From: Larix kaempferi
Taxonomy: Eukaryota; Streptophyta; Pinopsida; Pinales; Pinaceae
Direction of reading: 5' to 3'
Length of the DNA: 64,000 nucleotides
Assembly (NCBI GenBank): GCA_027924585.1
Contig: BSBM01000809.1
Coordinates: 6,915,001 to 6,979,000, forward strand
Each line of letters begins with the position of its first letter. The stretch's first letter is position 1. A program made the translations under genes and the position numbers. The notes beneath the pieces were generated by a model. That model saw only the letters and a list, made by a program, of their open reading frames with translations. It ran no database searches and had not been told where the DNA came from. This document shows, in pieces, positions 23,243 through 35,408 of this stretch.

Positions 23243-23931
23243 TGTGAGTATTTTGATCACAGAATATCTAGGAGCTATGGAGAACCTCACAAAATCGAAT
23301 TAATTTGCAAAAACAGTGGAAAAACTTGAAAAAGATGATAATTTTACACACAATGTATGCTCAAATATTTGATTAACTGACTGTCTAACATGTGAAAATG
23401 TTAGTAACAGGTTTTTATTACATCCATGAGAAAATCGAGAGCATTAGGTGGCTCAAGCTGAGTGTACAAGTCATCAATGCCAAATTGGCCTCAATCCCCC
23501 CTAGGTGGGTCCAACTCAATCCCAATCACCCCAAACAGCCACGAATTCTGGTGTGGAGGTGGCTGAAGCATGCTGGGTCATTAATTAGCTCAAGGCAGGT
23601 GTGGGTGAGCAAGTAGAGGAGGTTTGGGGGCCCAAGGGAGCATTAAATGCTCCAAATCTAGCCAAAAATGGGCAAAAATCCACCCTAGCGCCCTTGGTCA
23701 ACTAAAATTCCCCAAAACAAGGAGAGAGGGCGCTCCAGCAATTAATGAGGGCGCACTTGTGGACAAAACTGGAGGCTGGGTGAACTGGTTTGCTTGGAAG
23801 TGGGTGTGAACACTCTCAAAGGTGGGTATTTGACCAACTATAGTCACTTAATCCAAAACATGGTTTAATTAAGCACATGGGCAATAAAAATTTATGGATT
23901 ATGGTACTAAGTGTGGATTACTGTTCTAACA
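23243..23931 (-). mobile_element. Copia 3' LTR (689 bp)
   Basis: It is the left LTR on the plus strand, bounded by TGTGAGTATT and CTGTTCTAACA; read on the minus strand it runs TGTTAGAACAG to AATACTCACA. It is the same length as its partner. Small ORFs in it are duplicated in both LTRs and are not genes. Confidence 0.95.
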
Positions 23932-24127
23932 CCCCCCCTTAACCATAACTTAGTACATCTCATGAAAGATAAGTGGGAGGCCTTGGCAACAAAGGCTCAA
24001 GTCACCTCAATACAAACATAAATTTTATTTGTCCATATGAACCGAGGAAAAGAAGTAAAACCTCATGGGATAAAAAACTTCCCTCAAAAATGGACATGGG
24101 GATGAACCTGCAATTAAATTGCAGCAA

Positions 24128-27100
24128 TCACCATCCATCACTCACTCCAAGCAAAGCTCTCAAGTGAGTGAAGGTCTTCTCAGTAAAGCACTTGGTGAAA
24201 ATATCTGCAGTTTGCTCGGTGGATGGGCAATACTGCAGTGAAATCACCCTGTCATGCACCAAGCCCCGAATGTAATGCATGTGGATCTCAATGTGCTTTG
24301 TTCTTTGCCTCTATACTGGATCAGTATATATCTTGATGGCACTTTGATTATCCACCCAAATATTGGTTGGAGAATCAATAGCAACACCAAACTCCCGAAG
24401 AATGCCTTGCAACCAAACACACTGTGTGGCTGCATTCACTGCTGCCCTGTACTCGGCCTCTGCTGATGAAAGAGAAATTGTATGCTGTTTCTTGCTTGAC
24501 CAGCAAATGGGACCTTCAGCAAACATAAACACAAAACCTGAAGTGGACTTTCTATCGATGGGATCTCCCGCCCAATCGGAATCAGAAAATCTAGCTAGTT
24601 GAAGTGAAGAACCAGCTGCATAGTGTACCCCAAAGCTCTTTGTTCCTTGGACATAATGAAGGATCCTTTTGGCTGCCTTCCAATGGATCTCATGTGGCTG
24701 CTGCATATACCTTTCTACAGCACTTACAGCATAAGACAAATCAGGTCTTGTATGTGTAAGGTACAGCAAACTTCCAACTAGCTGCCTGTAGAGTGTGCAA
24801 TCCACCAATGGAGAGTCTTCAAATTCACCTAGTTTTATGCCTGAAAGGAATGGGCACTTGGTTGCCTTACATTCAGCCATTTTAAACTTGAATAACAGGT
24901 ATGAAGCATACTTAGGTTGACTCAGCAATATACCTCTCTCATATTGCTCAATTTCCAAACCCAAAAATTGCCTTAGCAATCCTAGGTCGCTCATGGCAAA
25001 TTCACTGTGCAAAGAAGCTTTAATTGAGCCAATTTGTTTGGTGCAGCTCCCTGTAATTAAGAGATCATCAACATACAGTACAATGACCTGCAAATTATCA
25101 TCACAATGCTGCAAATAAACATTTGGATCAGACTTGCATCGACAGAAACCAATTGAGAGCAAAAAAGCATCCATTTTGGCATACCAAGCCCTGGGGGCTT
25201 GCTTGAGTCCATAGAGTGACTTCTTCAACCTGCATACAAGTGTGGGATCCTCTTGGAATCCTTCAAGTTGCTGCATATATATCTCTTCCTGTAGATCACC
25301 ATACAAGAATGCACTTTTGACATCCATGTGGTGAACTTCCCAACCTTTACTAGCTGCCATGGCTAGAGCTAGTCTAATTGAGTCCATCTTTGCAACCGGT
25401 GCAAAGGTATCTGTATAATCCACACCATGGATTTGTGAGTAGCCCTTAGCCACTAACCTAGCCTTATACTTCAGATCAGAACCATCAGCAACAGGTTTGG
25501 TTCGAAAAATCCACTTACATTGCACAAGTTTCCTCTTGGGAGGAAGAGGCACCAAATCCCATGTTTTGTTCTCTTGGAGAGATTGGAATTCTTCTTGCAT
25601 TGCTGCCCTCCACCTTGGATCATGATTAGCTTCCTGATATGATGTTGGATCAGATCCAATCATCATATAACAGTGATCAGCAAGTTCACTCTCATTTGCA
25701 AAGGAAGCATTGATTGTTTGAGATCTAGTCTTCATAGGCTCTTAGGGATTGCTTGCCAATTCACCTGCAGCTTCTATGATTTTTTCAGCCCACTTGGGCC
25801 TTGATGGTGACTCATGTACAGCAATGTCATCTTCAGCCATGTCATCTTCAGCAATATCATAAAAATCAGAGGAGGAATCATCACTAATCTCATTAAGGTG
25901 TGGAGGAGAGGAGCTTTCCCCCGGTGCAAGCTCAAAATCTGGAATTGGTTCATCTTCGAATTGCACACTTCTCTCAATGAAAGTTTTAAGTGTGGATGTG
26001 TCAAAGAGATTGTAGCCCTTTGTGTCCTCACCATATCCGACCATGATACATTCCCTGCTCTGTGGCTCCAAAGCCTTCCTTTTTTCTGATCGAATTCGAG
26101 CCCATGCTCTAGACCCAAAAATCCTGAAATTTGACACATTTGGTTTGTGGCCAAACCATGCCTCATAGGGGGTTTTTCCTTTGACTGATTTGTGAAAGGC
26201 TCTGTTCTGAATATGAGCAGCACAATTGATGGCTTCAGCCCATAGCTTAGGGCTTAGATCCCTAGCTTCAATCATGCAAGTAGCCATCTCCTTGAGAGAT
26301 CTATTTTTCCTCTCTGCCACACCATTTTGCTGAGGTGTGTAGGGGATTGAATGTTGCATTTGGATGCCACATTCCTCACAAAGGTGCTGAATGTTATTAT
26401 TCACATATTCCTTTCCATTATCAGTCCTAAGGATCTTTATCTTATGACCACTATGGTTCTCCACTAGGGCTTTCCAAATCTTCAATTTCTCAAACACTTC
26501 TGACTTCAATTTAAGGAAGTAAACCCAACAGAATCGAGAGTAGTCATCTATGAATGTAAGTACATACCTTGATCCACCATATGATGGAGTGGGAAGAGGA
26601 CCAATGAGGTCTGAATGTACCAATCCAAGTGGTTGAGTGGCTCTCCTTGCCATTCCCTTCTCATAGCTGCGCTCAGGATGCTTTCCAACTACACACCCAA
26701 TGCATGCACCATTTGATGATTTGATTTCTGGAAGCCCTTCCACCATCTCGTCCTTGTGCAAATGCTGGAGATATTTGTAGTTCATGTGGCCAAATCTTTC
26801 ATGCCACAACTTGGAGGTCTCGTTGGCATGAGAGACAAGAGCATGGTCACTAGAATTTGGAATGAAATTGGAGAACTTGTACATTCTCTCATCATGATCT
26901 GCATACCCTACAGCCACAACTTGATTTGAGGAGATTTCTGAGATTTCTACCAAATCTGGAGTAAATGTCACTCTCTTGGCTTCTCCTGTATGGGTCATTT
27001 GATAGACTGATAGCAAATTTGCAGCCAATGAAGGTACATAGAGCACATCACTGAAATAGCCATGCTCCATGTCAATCCTACCAATCCCTTTGGTCTGGAT

Positions 27101-28243
27101 TTCTGAATCATCTCCCATTCGAACTGTTGGGCCACCATTCGAATGCATAGAGGAGAAGAGCTCTCTGGATGAAACCATATGTCTGGAAGCTCCTGAATCA
27201 ATGATAAAGGATGAGGGATTCGAAGTACCTGCTACCAAAGCATGACACTTCTCTTTATTGTCAGGATTTGAGGTGCTCTCTTTCTTCCTTACGCCCTCAG
27301 GGACTAGGATGTTGTTCTTCTCCAGCAGCTGCGCCATTGAGTCAATGGTTTTCTTCATACATGAGCTCTCTGGATGCCATCCCCTATGACAATAGGTGCA
27401 TTTGGTCTTTTCCTTTCCCTTCTTGTCCTTCTCCTTTCACAGATTTGAACTCCCATCTGCAGACTTGGTCTTGTCAAACTTCCTCTTCTCTTGTTGCTTC
27501 GAATTCTTGGCTTTCCTTTCCTTTGCTTGCATTTGAAACACCCATTGCCAATCTTGGTCCTTTGATTTTATGGTGCCCATCTGAACTAGTTTATCCTGCT
27601 CCTGAGTGAGACACTCCATGAAGGTAGCTAGTGATGGCATTTTCCAATTTCGAAGGGTCATTTTGGCTGAGTGAAATGTGCTAACAAATACTAAAAACTC
27701 TGGGCCTAGCTTCGAAAGGATGGACAGAATCAGTTGTTCCTCCTTCTTAACAATTCCACATTGTTGCAGTTGAAGCACCAGTGACTTGAATTTCGTGAAG
27801 AACTCCTGGATGGTTTCAAAATGCGCTAGGCTCAAGCTAATGAGCTCGTTTTCAAGCTGGTGGCCTCTTAGTTCATCAGTTTTCCCAAAGAGTGATTCTA
27901 GCTTCACCCATACTTCATTGGGAGTTGTCAAACTGTCTGTATGAAACAAGAGTTCCCTTGAAATGCTCAGGCATAGCAATCCATAAGCTTCATCAAGTCG
28001 ATTGTAGTACTTTGCTTTCTCCACAGCAGAATTTGGCTCCACTTCTGTGCCCATGGTTACTCTATAGAGACCCTTAGATCTCAGCTTGATAACCATCTCA
28101 GCCTTCCAATCGAAAAAATTGAAGGGTGTGAGCAACATTTGGTTTGCTTCCATGACTGCTGCGTTAATGGTGAGAAAACTACTGAAACACCTGCAAAAAA
28201 CACTCAATTTTTGTCTGGAAATCCTCTCTAGAATGCAGTTCAA
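24128..28243 (-). pseudogene. Copia Gag-Pol polyprotein with three in-frame stops
   Basis: A single 1,372-codon frame, with no frameshift, is broken only by TGA at 27437-27439, TAA at 25742-25744 and TAG at 24311-24313. Order in the protein: UBN2/Gag domain (WVKLESLFGKTDELRGHQL), CCHC knuckle CTYCHRGWHPESSC, protease IIDSGASRHM, GAG-pre-integrase (LWHERFGHMNY), integrase core (HSDLIGPL, LRTDNGKEY, QNGVAERKNR), RT with YVDDLLITGS, and RNase H (DSDWAGD, SSAEAEYRA, VDNQSAIKI, TKHIEIHMHYIR). This protease-integrase-RT-RNase H order is diagnostic of copia. Catalytic residues are all present, so loss of function rests on the three stops. The start may be the first ATG at 28243 or a later one near 28155 (MEANQML). 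Confidence 0.95.
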
Positions 28244-28280
28244 CGCTCAATATTGGCCTGCAACTCACTAACTCCACGAT

Positions 28281-28293
28281 GGCTCTGATACCA
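28281..28293 (-). other. Copia primer-binding site
   Basis: Read on the minus strand this is TGGTATCAGAGCC, complementary to initiator tRNA-Met, directly adjoining the 5' LTR with no spacer. Confidence 0.92.
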
Positions 28294-28982
28294 TGTGAGT
28301 ATTTTGATCACAGAAGATCTAGGATCTATGGAGAACCTCACAAAATCGAATTAATTTGCAAAAACAGTGGAAAAACTTGAAAAAGATGATAATTTTACAC
28401 ACAATGTATGCTCAAATCTTTGATTAACTGACTGTCTAACATGTGAAAATGTTAGTAACAGGTTTTTATTACATCCATGAGAAAATCGAGAGCATTAGGT
28501 GGCTCAAGCTGAGTGTACAAGTCATCAATGCCAAATTGGCCTCAATCCCCCCTAGGTGGGTCCAACTCAATCCCAATCACCCCAAACAACCACGAATTCT
28601 GGTGTGGAGGTGGCTGAAGCATGCTGGGTCATTAATTAGCTCAAGGCAGGCGTGGGTGAGCAAGTAGAGGAGGTTTGGGGGGCCAAGGGAGCATTAAATG
28701 CTCCAAATCTAGCCAAAAATGGGCAAAAATCCACCCTAGCGCCCTTGGTCAACTAAAATTCCCCAAAACAAGGAGAGAGAGCGCTCCAGCAATTGATGAG
28801 GGTGCACTTGTGGACAAAACTGGAGGCTGGGTGAACTGGTTTTCTTGGAAGTGGGTGTGAACACTCTCAAAGGTGGGTATTTGACCAACTATAGTCACTT
28901 AATCCAAAACATGGTTTAATTAAGCACATGGGCAATAAAAATTTATGGATTATGGTACTAAGTGTGGATTACTGTTCTAACA
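28294..28982 (-). mobile_element. Copia 5' LTR (689 bp)
   Basis: This is the partner of the LTR at 23243-23931, with TG...CA ends. It is followed by the CCGAT target duplication at 28983-28987, after which the leader of element C continues. Confidence 0.95.
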
Positions 28983-28987
28983 CCGAT

Positions 28988-29667
28988 CACTTCCACTCTA
29001 GATCCAGCCGTTTTAGATCTATTCTGAAAGTCATTCCAGATCCAGCACCTATTTCAGATCCAGTCATTTTCGATCCATTTCACGCCGTTGTTGATCCATC
29101 TGTTACGGATCCCTTCCACGACATTGCAGATCCATCTGTTGTGGATCCCTTCCGTGCTGTTGCCGATCTTGAAAAAAAATAAAAAAAATAAATTTTGTTT
29201 TTTGACCATATCTCCCTTGTTTCAACTCTGTTTTCCCTGAAACTTCACTGACACCCCTGCAATCCCATTCTGCATATTTCATTCCTCAAGACCCTATCAC
29301 CAATTCCACTTCCCAAGACCAGAAATCCCACATTTGTCTATTTTTAGGGTTTGCCATAACTCCTTCAATTTTCTCCCACACGCCTTCAAATTTTGCCACC
29401 GTGTTCCTTTCCTAATTCTGCTTCTTTGTCCCTCTCTACCAAATTTTCTCATTCTTGCACCCCGCTTCTGAAATCCTCATTTTTTGCTTCCCTGTCCATC
29501 AGAAAGTGTCCAAAACCTAGTCAAGCCCCAATCACCCATCCGATTTTTTCCCAAATCCAAATTTTCCTTTACTAAATAAGCTTTTGTTTGTGTTTTTCTA
29601 TCCATTCCCCCCACCCCCCAAAAAAAAACTCCTAGTTGTGGTTGTCACCCGCGCAGGAGCAACAACC
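28988..29667 (+). other. Element C leader, right part, with GATCC-rich repeats
   Basis: Non-coding leader between the copia insertion and the C gag start. At 29035-29170 a roughly 39-base unit repeats (GATCCATCTGTT, GGATCCCTTCC). The matching frame gives a DP-repeat peptide (DPSVTDPFHDIADPSV). A C/T-rich stretch at 29220-29640 follows. No other feature is visible. Confidence 0.6.
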
Positions 29668-30655
29668 ATGGAGGAAGCACTTGCAGCCATCCAAACCAAA
29701 GTCCAAGATATGGATGAAAAATTTCTCAGCCTCCATTTTTAGCATTCAGCCATGAACAATAACCGACAGCCAGAATCTTTTGCAGCCACTGGGTTCTCTT
29801 CTTCCAACAATTTTCGTTGGCCGAAGCTTGATTTTCCTCGCTTCAATGGTACTGATCCGACTAGATGGATATACCGAGCATAACAATATTTCATTCTGCA
29901 TAATACTTTTGATGTCCAGAAAGTTCCACTTGCATCCTTTCATTTGGAACAGGAAGCCCTTCAATGGTACCGTTGGTACATCAAAGCTCATCCCGAGCCA
30001 AATTGGACAGATTTTTGCCAACTCCTTTTGCCACAATTTGGTCCTAGTGCTTTTGAGGACTTCATAGGCACACTCACTAAACTTCACCAAACTGGCACAG
30101 TGAGAGAGTATCAGACAAAATTTGAGAAACTAGCCAATCACACAGAAGGATTGTCTGATGAATTCTACCGGAGTTGTTTTATCAGTAGTCTTAAGGATGA
30201 AATATGGTCAGAGGTTAAAATGTTCTGTCCCAACACAATGATGGAAGTCCTAGGGTTAGCTAAGTTGGCAGAAGAAAAGATTGTAGCCCAACAGCGGTCC
30301 AAACCCACTTTTGTTCCCTTCCAAAATATGGGTTCTCAATGACCTCCAATTCCGCCAACAACTCGACCAACTCCTATCAAGCATTTGTCTGAAACAGAGA
30401 TGCAGGCACGCAGAGAAAAAGGACTTTGTTATAATTGTGATGAGAAATTCACTCGGGGACTTAGATGTGTTCAACCAAAGCTCTATCTCTTGGATATGGA
30501 TTCTCCGCCTGCCTCTAAAATTGGTGAAGAAACTCCAGATAAATGGATGCTCAAGTTGACATTCGTGAGCCTCCTATTGACCCCCTATCTAAGGATGAAC
30601 AACTAGAGATATCTCTCCATGCTTTATCGGTGTCACCGCCCCCCCAACAATGCGG
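29668..30655 (+). pseudogene. Element C gag pseudogene
   Basis: The ATG at 29668 (MEEALAAIQTKVQDMDEKF) opens a Gag frame with a short coiled coil and then a retrotransposon gag domain (WPKLDFPRFNGTDPTRW, LEQEALQWYRWY, VREYQTKFEKLANHTEGL). A zinc knuckle follows at about 30424-30471 (CYNCDEKFTRGLRC, with the expected His replaced by Leu). The frame is kept to about 30606 with stops at 29740, 29881 and 30340. This gag type belongs with gypsy elements. Confidence 0.85.
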
Positions 30656-31108
30656 GTCAGGGGTTATTTCAAGAAGCTTCCTCTTACAATACTCATTGAT
30701 TCTGGTAGCACTCATAACTTCATTGACCCCCGGATTGCCAAATAGGCTGATTGTTTTGTCCATCCTTGCTCCAACTTTGAAGTCATGGTTGCTAATGGAG
30801 GCACCTTACCTTGCAAGGGAAAGTGTCATAATGTGCGTATCTCTCTGGAAGATTATAACCTGCGCTCTGACATGTTTGCCTTTTCCTTATGCGGATGTGA
30901 TGTGGTTTTGGGCGTTCAATGGTTACGCACACTTGGCCCCATCTTATGGGATTTTGCTGAACTTTGGATGCAGTTTTCAGTCAATGGGACACAACACAAA
31001 TTTACAGGCTTACAACCAGGGTCTCTCCACATCATCAGTTCACATCACCTAGAAAAGATCCTTAAGAAGAATTCACATGGTGTCATTGCTCAGATCCATT
31101 CCATTTAG
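30656..31108 (+). pseudogene. Element C aspartic protease remnant
   Basis: After a frameshift near 30660, the protease core reads LTILIDSGSTHNFID (active site DSGS, near 30700). It continues MVANGGTLPCKGKC and CDVVLGVQWLRTLGPI in the frame 30785-31108. It ends ILKKNSHGVIAQI, where RT should begin in an intact element. This is the RVP_2-type retropepsin domain that processes the polyprotein. Confidence 0.8.
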
Positions 31109-32155
31109 ATGCACCCATCAACGGTCTCCACTATTTCCTTGGATAGATATGTAGGTTTCTTTGCTACACCAGTGGGATTTCCACCTTCAAGATACCTTTC
31201 CGGTAAGCATTTAGCTGCGTCTACATCTCAGCAAGAAATGATGGCTATTTTTCATGTAGTATCGACGTGGCAACCATCCCTATTAGGGAATTATTTATGC
31301 ATCAAGACTGATCTCCAGAGTCTGAAAAATTTCCTAGAACAACGGGACTCCTCCCCAGCACGCCTAAAATGGGTTATCCACCTCATGGGTTATGACTATG
31401 CAATCACTTACAAGAAGGGTAAGGACAATATGGTGGCAAATGCTCCTTCTCGCACATTTGATGACCCAGTTTCTCTTACAGTTATTTCTCTGCTGGTTCC
31501 AAACTGGTTGCAATATGTTCAACAGGGCTATCTCTTCTATGAACTCCATGCTTCTTCATCGGCAGGGCACTCTAGGTTCGTCCAAAAGTATGACTGGGAA
31601 CAATGTAACATCTTTTGGCAGGGACTGAAAATGGCAATTCAACAAATGGTGGTTGACTATGATACTTGCTAGGTCAACAAGGGTGAAACGACACTCCTTT
31701 CAGGACTGCTCAAACCCTTTCCCATCCCTACATAGGCTTGGAAAACTATCTCTATGGATTTCCTAGAAGCGCTCTAGTGGTACAATACCACATCTATAAG
31801 GACACCATATGAAGCAGTCTATGGAAACACACCGCCAATTCTTCTTCCATACACCCTCAGCAGCTCCCCAGTTCAGGAAATTGACTCGGTTCTTCGAAAC
31901 CGCGATCAGATTCTTCTCATTTTGGAGGACAATCTTCACATGGAAAGAATTCGACTGAAACAACAAGCCGCTCAGCACCGTTCAGAGTGCATTTTTCACG
32001 CAGCTGGTATGGTTCTTCTTCAACACTCTAAGCAATCCTCCTGAAATTCAAAAGGCGTCAGTGGCCCGGAATGCAACCTGAAGATGCTACAGGGGAACCA
32101 CTCCATCCAATTCTACATCAATTTCCACATCTAAAGCCTTAAGGACAAAGCTTTT
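31109..32155 (+). pseudogene. Element C RNase H end and integrase remnants; RT deleted
   Basis: The frame 31109-31672 starts with a short unrelated segment and enters the late RNase H domain (KHLAASTSQQEMMAIFHVV, KTDLQSLKNFLEQR, YKKGKDNMVANAPSR). It continues into the zinc-binding N-terminus of integrase (GLKMAIQQMVVDYDTC). At about 31770 the text jumps to the C-terminal part of integrase (TPYEAVYGNTPP), so the DDE core is absent. The whole RT, the first part of RNase H and the integrase core have been deleted. The C element could only move with proteins from another copy. Confidence 0.8.
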
Positions 32156-32158
32156 TCT

Positions 32159-32171
32159 AAGGGAGAGGGGA
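32159..32171 (+). other. Element C polypurine tract
   Basis: AAGGGAGAGGGGA lies immediately before the 3' LTR start and is the expected plus-strand primer. Confidence 0.85.
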
Positions 32172-32555
32172 TGTTATGAACCCATGTCAACCCTTCTATT
32201 TACTTTGTTAGTATATTGTTGTTGGACGCATATGCTTTGTAAGTCATCCCAAAATTTTCTTGATCCATAGTTGTGTTATTGTTGTTTGGCGCATATGCTT
32301 TGTAAGTCACCCATAGTATTGTTGATCCATAGTTTGTATTGGCCCATGGTTTTGACCCATAGTATTGGAGCCTAGACTTAGTATATAAGTGTGTGTTGAG
32401 GCCTATGAAGGCACCGTGAAGTTATTTGTATTGAGCTTACTGAAAGGAGGTTGCCCCCTTGAAGTGGCCTGCGATCAATATAAAAGTGATTATGAGTTCT
32501 GTCATTTCTGCTATTTGGCATATTCTTATTAATTAATTGTTGCAGGTTCTTCACA
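32172..32555 (+). mobile_element. Element C 3' LTR (384 bp)
   Basis: It starts TGTTATGAACCC, ends TTCTTCACA and aligns along its length with 22428-22812. Roughly 23 differences were counted, clustered partly around 32245-32262. It is followed by AGCTT and the resumed gag of element A. Confidence 0.9.
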
Positions 32556-35087
32556 AGCTTCCCATAAGGTTTGAAACTGGTACCGAGCTTCTAACCTCGC
32601 TCCATCATAATACCGCCACTTATATTTCGGATCATATCTATGAATAGTGAAGGAGACGATGTCTCATTAAAGCTCCTATTCTATATCAGCTCCTAGCAGA
32701 ATGGTTCACAAAAACCCTCATCCTTACCATAGAAAGAGATGTTCCCATGCGAGGTGATGTAACCAAAGAACAAGCCATCGCAAGTACCCATGTACTAGAC
32801 CTAGTCTACACTAAATCCGACACTTTGTTTGATATTCTACCTGACGCACCCCGCGACGTTAATGATCCTATGAAACAACATAAGGGACTCCAAGTTGATG
32901 GAATCATTGGTTCGCTTAACACCCAGCCTACTTCTAGCACTGTTGGATCATCCAACCTTCATGGTTCCTCCCCATTATCGACTCCGACTGGCCATAGCAC
33001 CACCAAACCCACCACTCCTACTCAAACTGAAGAGGTGAATTCTATCCAATCAGATTCATCTCAGAAGTCTGGTGGTAAAAAGAAGAACAAGGGGAAACCC
33101 AAAAATCCTTTCGCCCAGCAGGAACAAAAGAGCACTCCTGATGATACCAAGCAGAATTGGAAACTAAAGTATCCTTGTTTACTGTGTGGAGATGACCATT
33201 TCTCCAAAGAATCTCCCCATAGAGACGAAGTACAAAAGTTTCTTAGGTGTAAACCAACTTCTGCAATCCTCAATGATCCGTTTCCTACTCAGAACCAGTA
33301 GATGATTGCTCAACCCCCACTAGCCCAGGGGGAACCATCCAATACAGCGCATGTTCTCATGGTGCGTAATGAGACGATCAATTTGAACACTTGCTCGCAA
33401 TCTTACGAACTGGACGTAATGTTGAAAAAGCTTCTGACTCCTTAACTGATGTCAGTGTACCATCAATTTCTCTCACCATTGAGAATCCATCCTTAGACTC
33501 AATATTGCGACCACCCAAGAGTACGATTCAAAAAGATGTTTTCAATCCCAATGCTCGGGCGGCACAAAATTACAATATCATACAAGACTTGGAACAAGCT
33601 CCCTACGCCATGTCTACCTTGGAGGTTTTGCAGAATTGTCCTAATCAACGCAAAACTCTCCTTGCAGCCATCGGTGCACTCGACCCTGATTCCTCGAATA
33701 CCATCATGTTACGACTTGACCACTTCAAGCCGAGGCTCTCCCACCAGCTCGCATTCCAAGTTTCTGTGAACATTGCTGGAAAGATTGTCCATTGTACCCT
33801 TTTAGACGAAGGCACCTCCACTTCTGTCATGTCGATCGCCTGTTGGAGAGCCATTGCCTCCCCCGAATTGAATCGTTCTCCTACCACGTTGAAAGCATTC
33901 GACGGGCATGGCTTTCAATCTCATGGGATCTTACAAGCTCTCGCAGTTGATTTGGGTGGAAAGACCGTAACCGTTAACATGGAAGTGGTCTCAGCCCCAA
34001 TAGATTATAATCTCTTGCTTGGTTGCAACTGGTTTTACACCATGTAGGCAGTAGCCTCTTAAGTCTTCTGCATAGTACAATTCCCCCACCAAGGACGAAT
34101 TGTTACTATCAACCAATTAGATTTTTGCACACCAGATGCTACTACTCATCCTGGTGACCATGTTCCTTCCATTGGAAAAATGTCAAAACAATATGAGAGT
34201 ATAGGGGTTGGCCTTTTGAAAGATTCATCTCTCATGGGCATTTTTCCGACGATGGACCCCCCTAATCATGTCACTACGGTGAACATGATCTCCACAGAGA
34301 TTTTATCTCACTCTACTGATGCTTGGCTTGTACCGGATGAAGCCACAACACACCTGCTTGGAGATAGAATGCCTCTTTCACCCGCTGAACGTATTTACGA
34401 GGCTATCCATTCAGCACTGGAGGACCATTTAACCGTGGCCTCCCCATCCTATTCTCTATGATGGATGTCATCCCTACCTGATCTCTTACTTCGGACTTTC
34501 ATTCATACGAGTCCATCATGGATGTTATGAATGTTGACGACGGCCCGTGGGATGATGTCCATCATAGGTCATCTTTTCTTCTTCCTTTGCAGTACATAGA
34601 GGACAACATCCACACCCTCTTTTCACCAGACATCTACCCATTCCTTCATTCCCCCATTCTTACATGTCTTACGGACACAGAGGGTAACTTGGCCAACATT
34701 TAGCCAACCACCTCGGTAGACATCTCGGTAAAACCTGGTATAGTGGAACACATTCGCATAGGCCAGAAGTGTTCCCCTGAAGAAATAGCCGTTGGCCCAA
34801 CTTTATTCAAGCAATTTCGAGACGTGTTTGCTTGGTCCTATGAGGAGATGCCTAGGATAGACCCTACTATTGTTTCTTATGAAATAAAAACCTATCCCAA
34901 CATCAAACCTGTATGCCAAAAGTTGTGACTGGTACACCCCCGGAAGACGGTAGCAATCAAGGTAGAGATTGAAAAGCTCTTAAAGGCTGGTTTTATTTAT
35001 CCTGTGCAGTTGACTGATTGGGTCTCAAACATCGTCCCTGTGAACAAAAAACAGGGAACCATTCGCATCTGTGTTGATTATTGGGAC
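32556..35087 (+). pseudogene. Element A: gag end, protease and RT start (first copy)
   Basis: The A gag resumes in register after element C. The knuckle at about 33175 reads CLLCGDDHFSKESPH, with the last Cys replaced by Ser. The protease-like domain at 33391-34047 has LLDEGTSTSVMS and DYNLLLGCNWF. The RT N-terminus follows at 34743-35087 (FRDVFAWSYEEMP, GFIYPVQLTDWVSNIVPV, RICVDYWD). Stops lie near 33299, 34045, 34459, 34701 and 34926. RT is cut at 35087 by element B inside the VDYRDLN-type motif and resumes at 58742. From 32822 on, this segment is the left part of the 10.25 kb tandem duplication. Confidence 0.88.
35083..35087 (+). repeat. Left target-site duplication of element B (GGGAC)
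   Basis: GGGAC here matches GGGAC at 58737-58741 after the last B LTR. A further copy lies before the middle LTR (45324-45328), because the flank was copied in the tandem duplication. Confidence 0.95.
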
Positions 35088-35408
35088 TGTTAAGTAAGTA
35101 ATTTGTTCCTTCAAATTTTGTTTGATTTCCATTTTATTTCAAGTTATTCATTTGCTTTAATTTGATTTTTCCCTCTTTTAGGAAATTTTTTTAGTTTTTA
35201 TATGAAATTTTGGGCTTGCTTTTGAAATTTTCAAGTTTTAAACTTTAGGTTTGTTTTTTGTTAAAGGGTTTTAAAAGTCACTATATCAAACAATGGGTTC
35301 ATAGACCATACTCTAAGTATAGTCATGCATAATCATTACTCTAACATCTTTAAAACTCCATGCAAAATGACAAAAAGTGGTAAAAAAGCACCAAAACAGT
35401 GTTAAAAT

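Larger units (their letters stand above)
23243..28982 (-). mobile_element. Ty1/copia retrotransposon, complete, nested in element C
   Basis: A 5,740-bp element in reverse orientation. Its LTRs are 23243-23931 (3') and 28294-28982 (5'), each 689 bp, with a perfect target duplication CCGAT at 23238-23242 and 28983-28987. I counted about 10 differences between the LTRs (about 1.5%), so it is young compared with its host element. The primer site (minus strand TGGTATCAGAGCC, 28281-28293) abuts the 5' LTR. A polypurine run (minus strand AAGGGGGGG, 23932-23940) abuts the 3' LTR. One Gag-Pol frame fills the interior. Confidence 0.97.
22428..32555 (+). mobile_element. Element C: internally deleted gypsy retrotransposon
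   Basis: This is a full-length insertion with 5' LTR 22428-22812, 3' LTR 32172-32555, a tRNA-Met primer site and a polypurine tract. The flanks AGCTG (22423-22427) and AGCTT (32556-32560) form a target duplication with one mismatch. The LTRs differ by roughly 6% by my count. It encodes gag and protease remnants, then jumps straight to the end of RNase H and the zinc-binding part of integrase. RT and the integrase core are missing, so it is non-autonomous. A copia element is nested in its leader. A second C copy begins at 63211. Confidence 0.9.

Noticed and set aside
24311-27439. Stop-codon readthrough in the copia Gag-Pol
   Set aside because: Stops are one TGA, one TAA and one TAG, and two lie within or just after conserved pol domains, which fits random decay better than programmed recoding.
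28443-28860. Matching small ORFs at 23392-23809 and 28443-28860 as conserved genes
   Set aside because: They are the same sequence because both lie in the two LTRs of the copia element, and no domain is present.
33061-33273. Minus-strand ORFs repeated at 33061, 43312, 33645 and 43895
   Set aside because: They mirror the element A gag and protease on the other strand and repeat only because of the tandem duplication.
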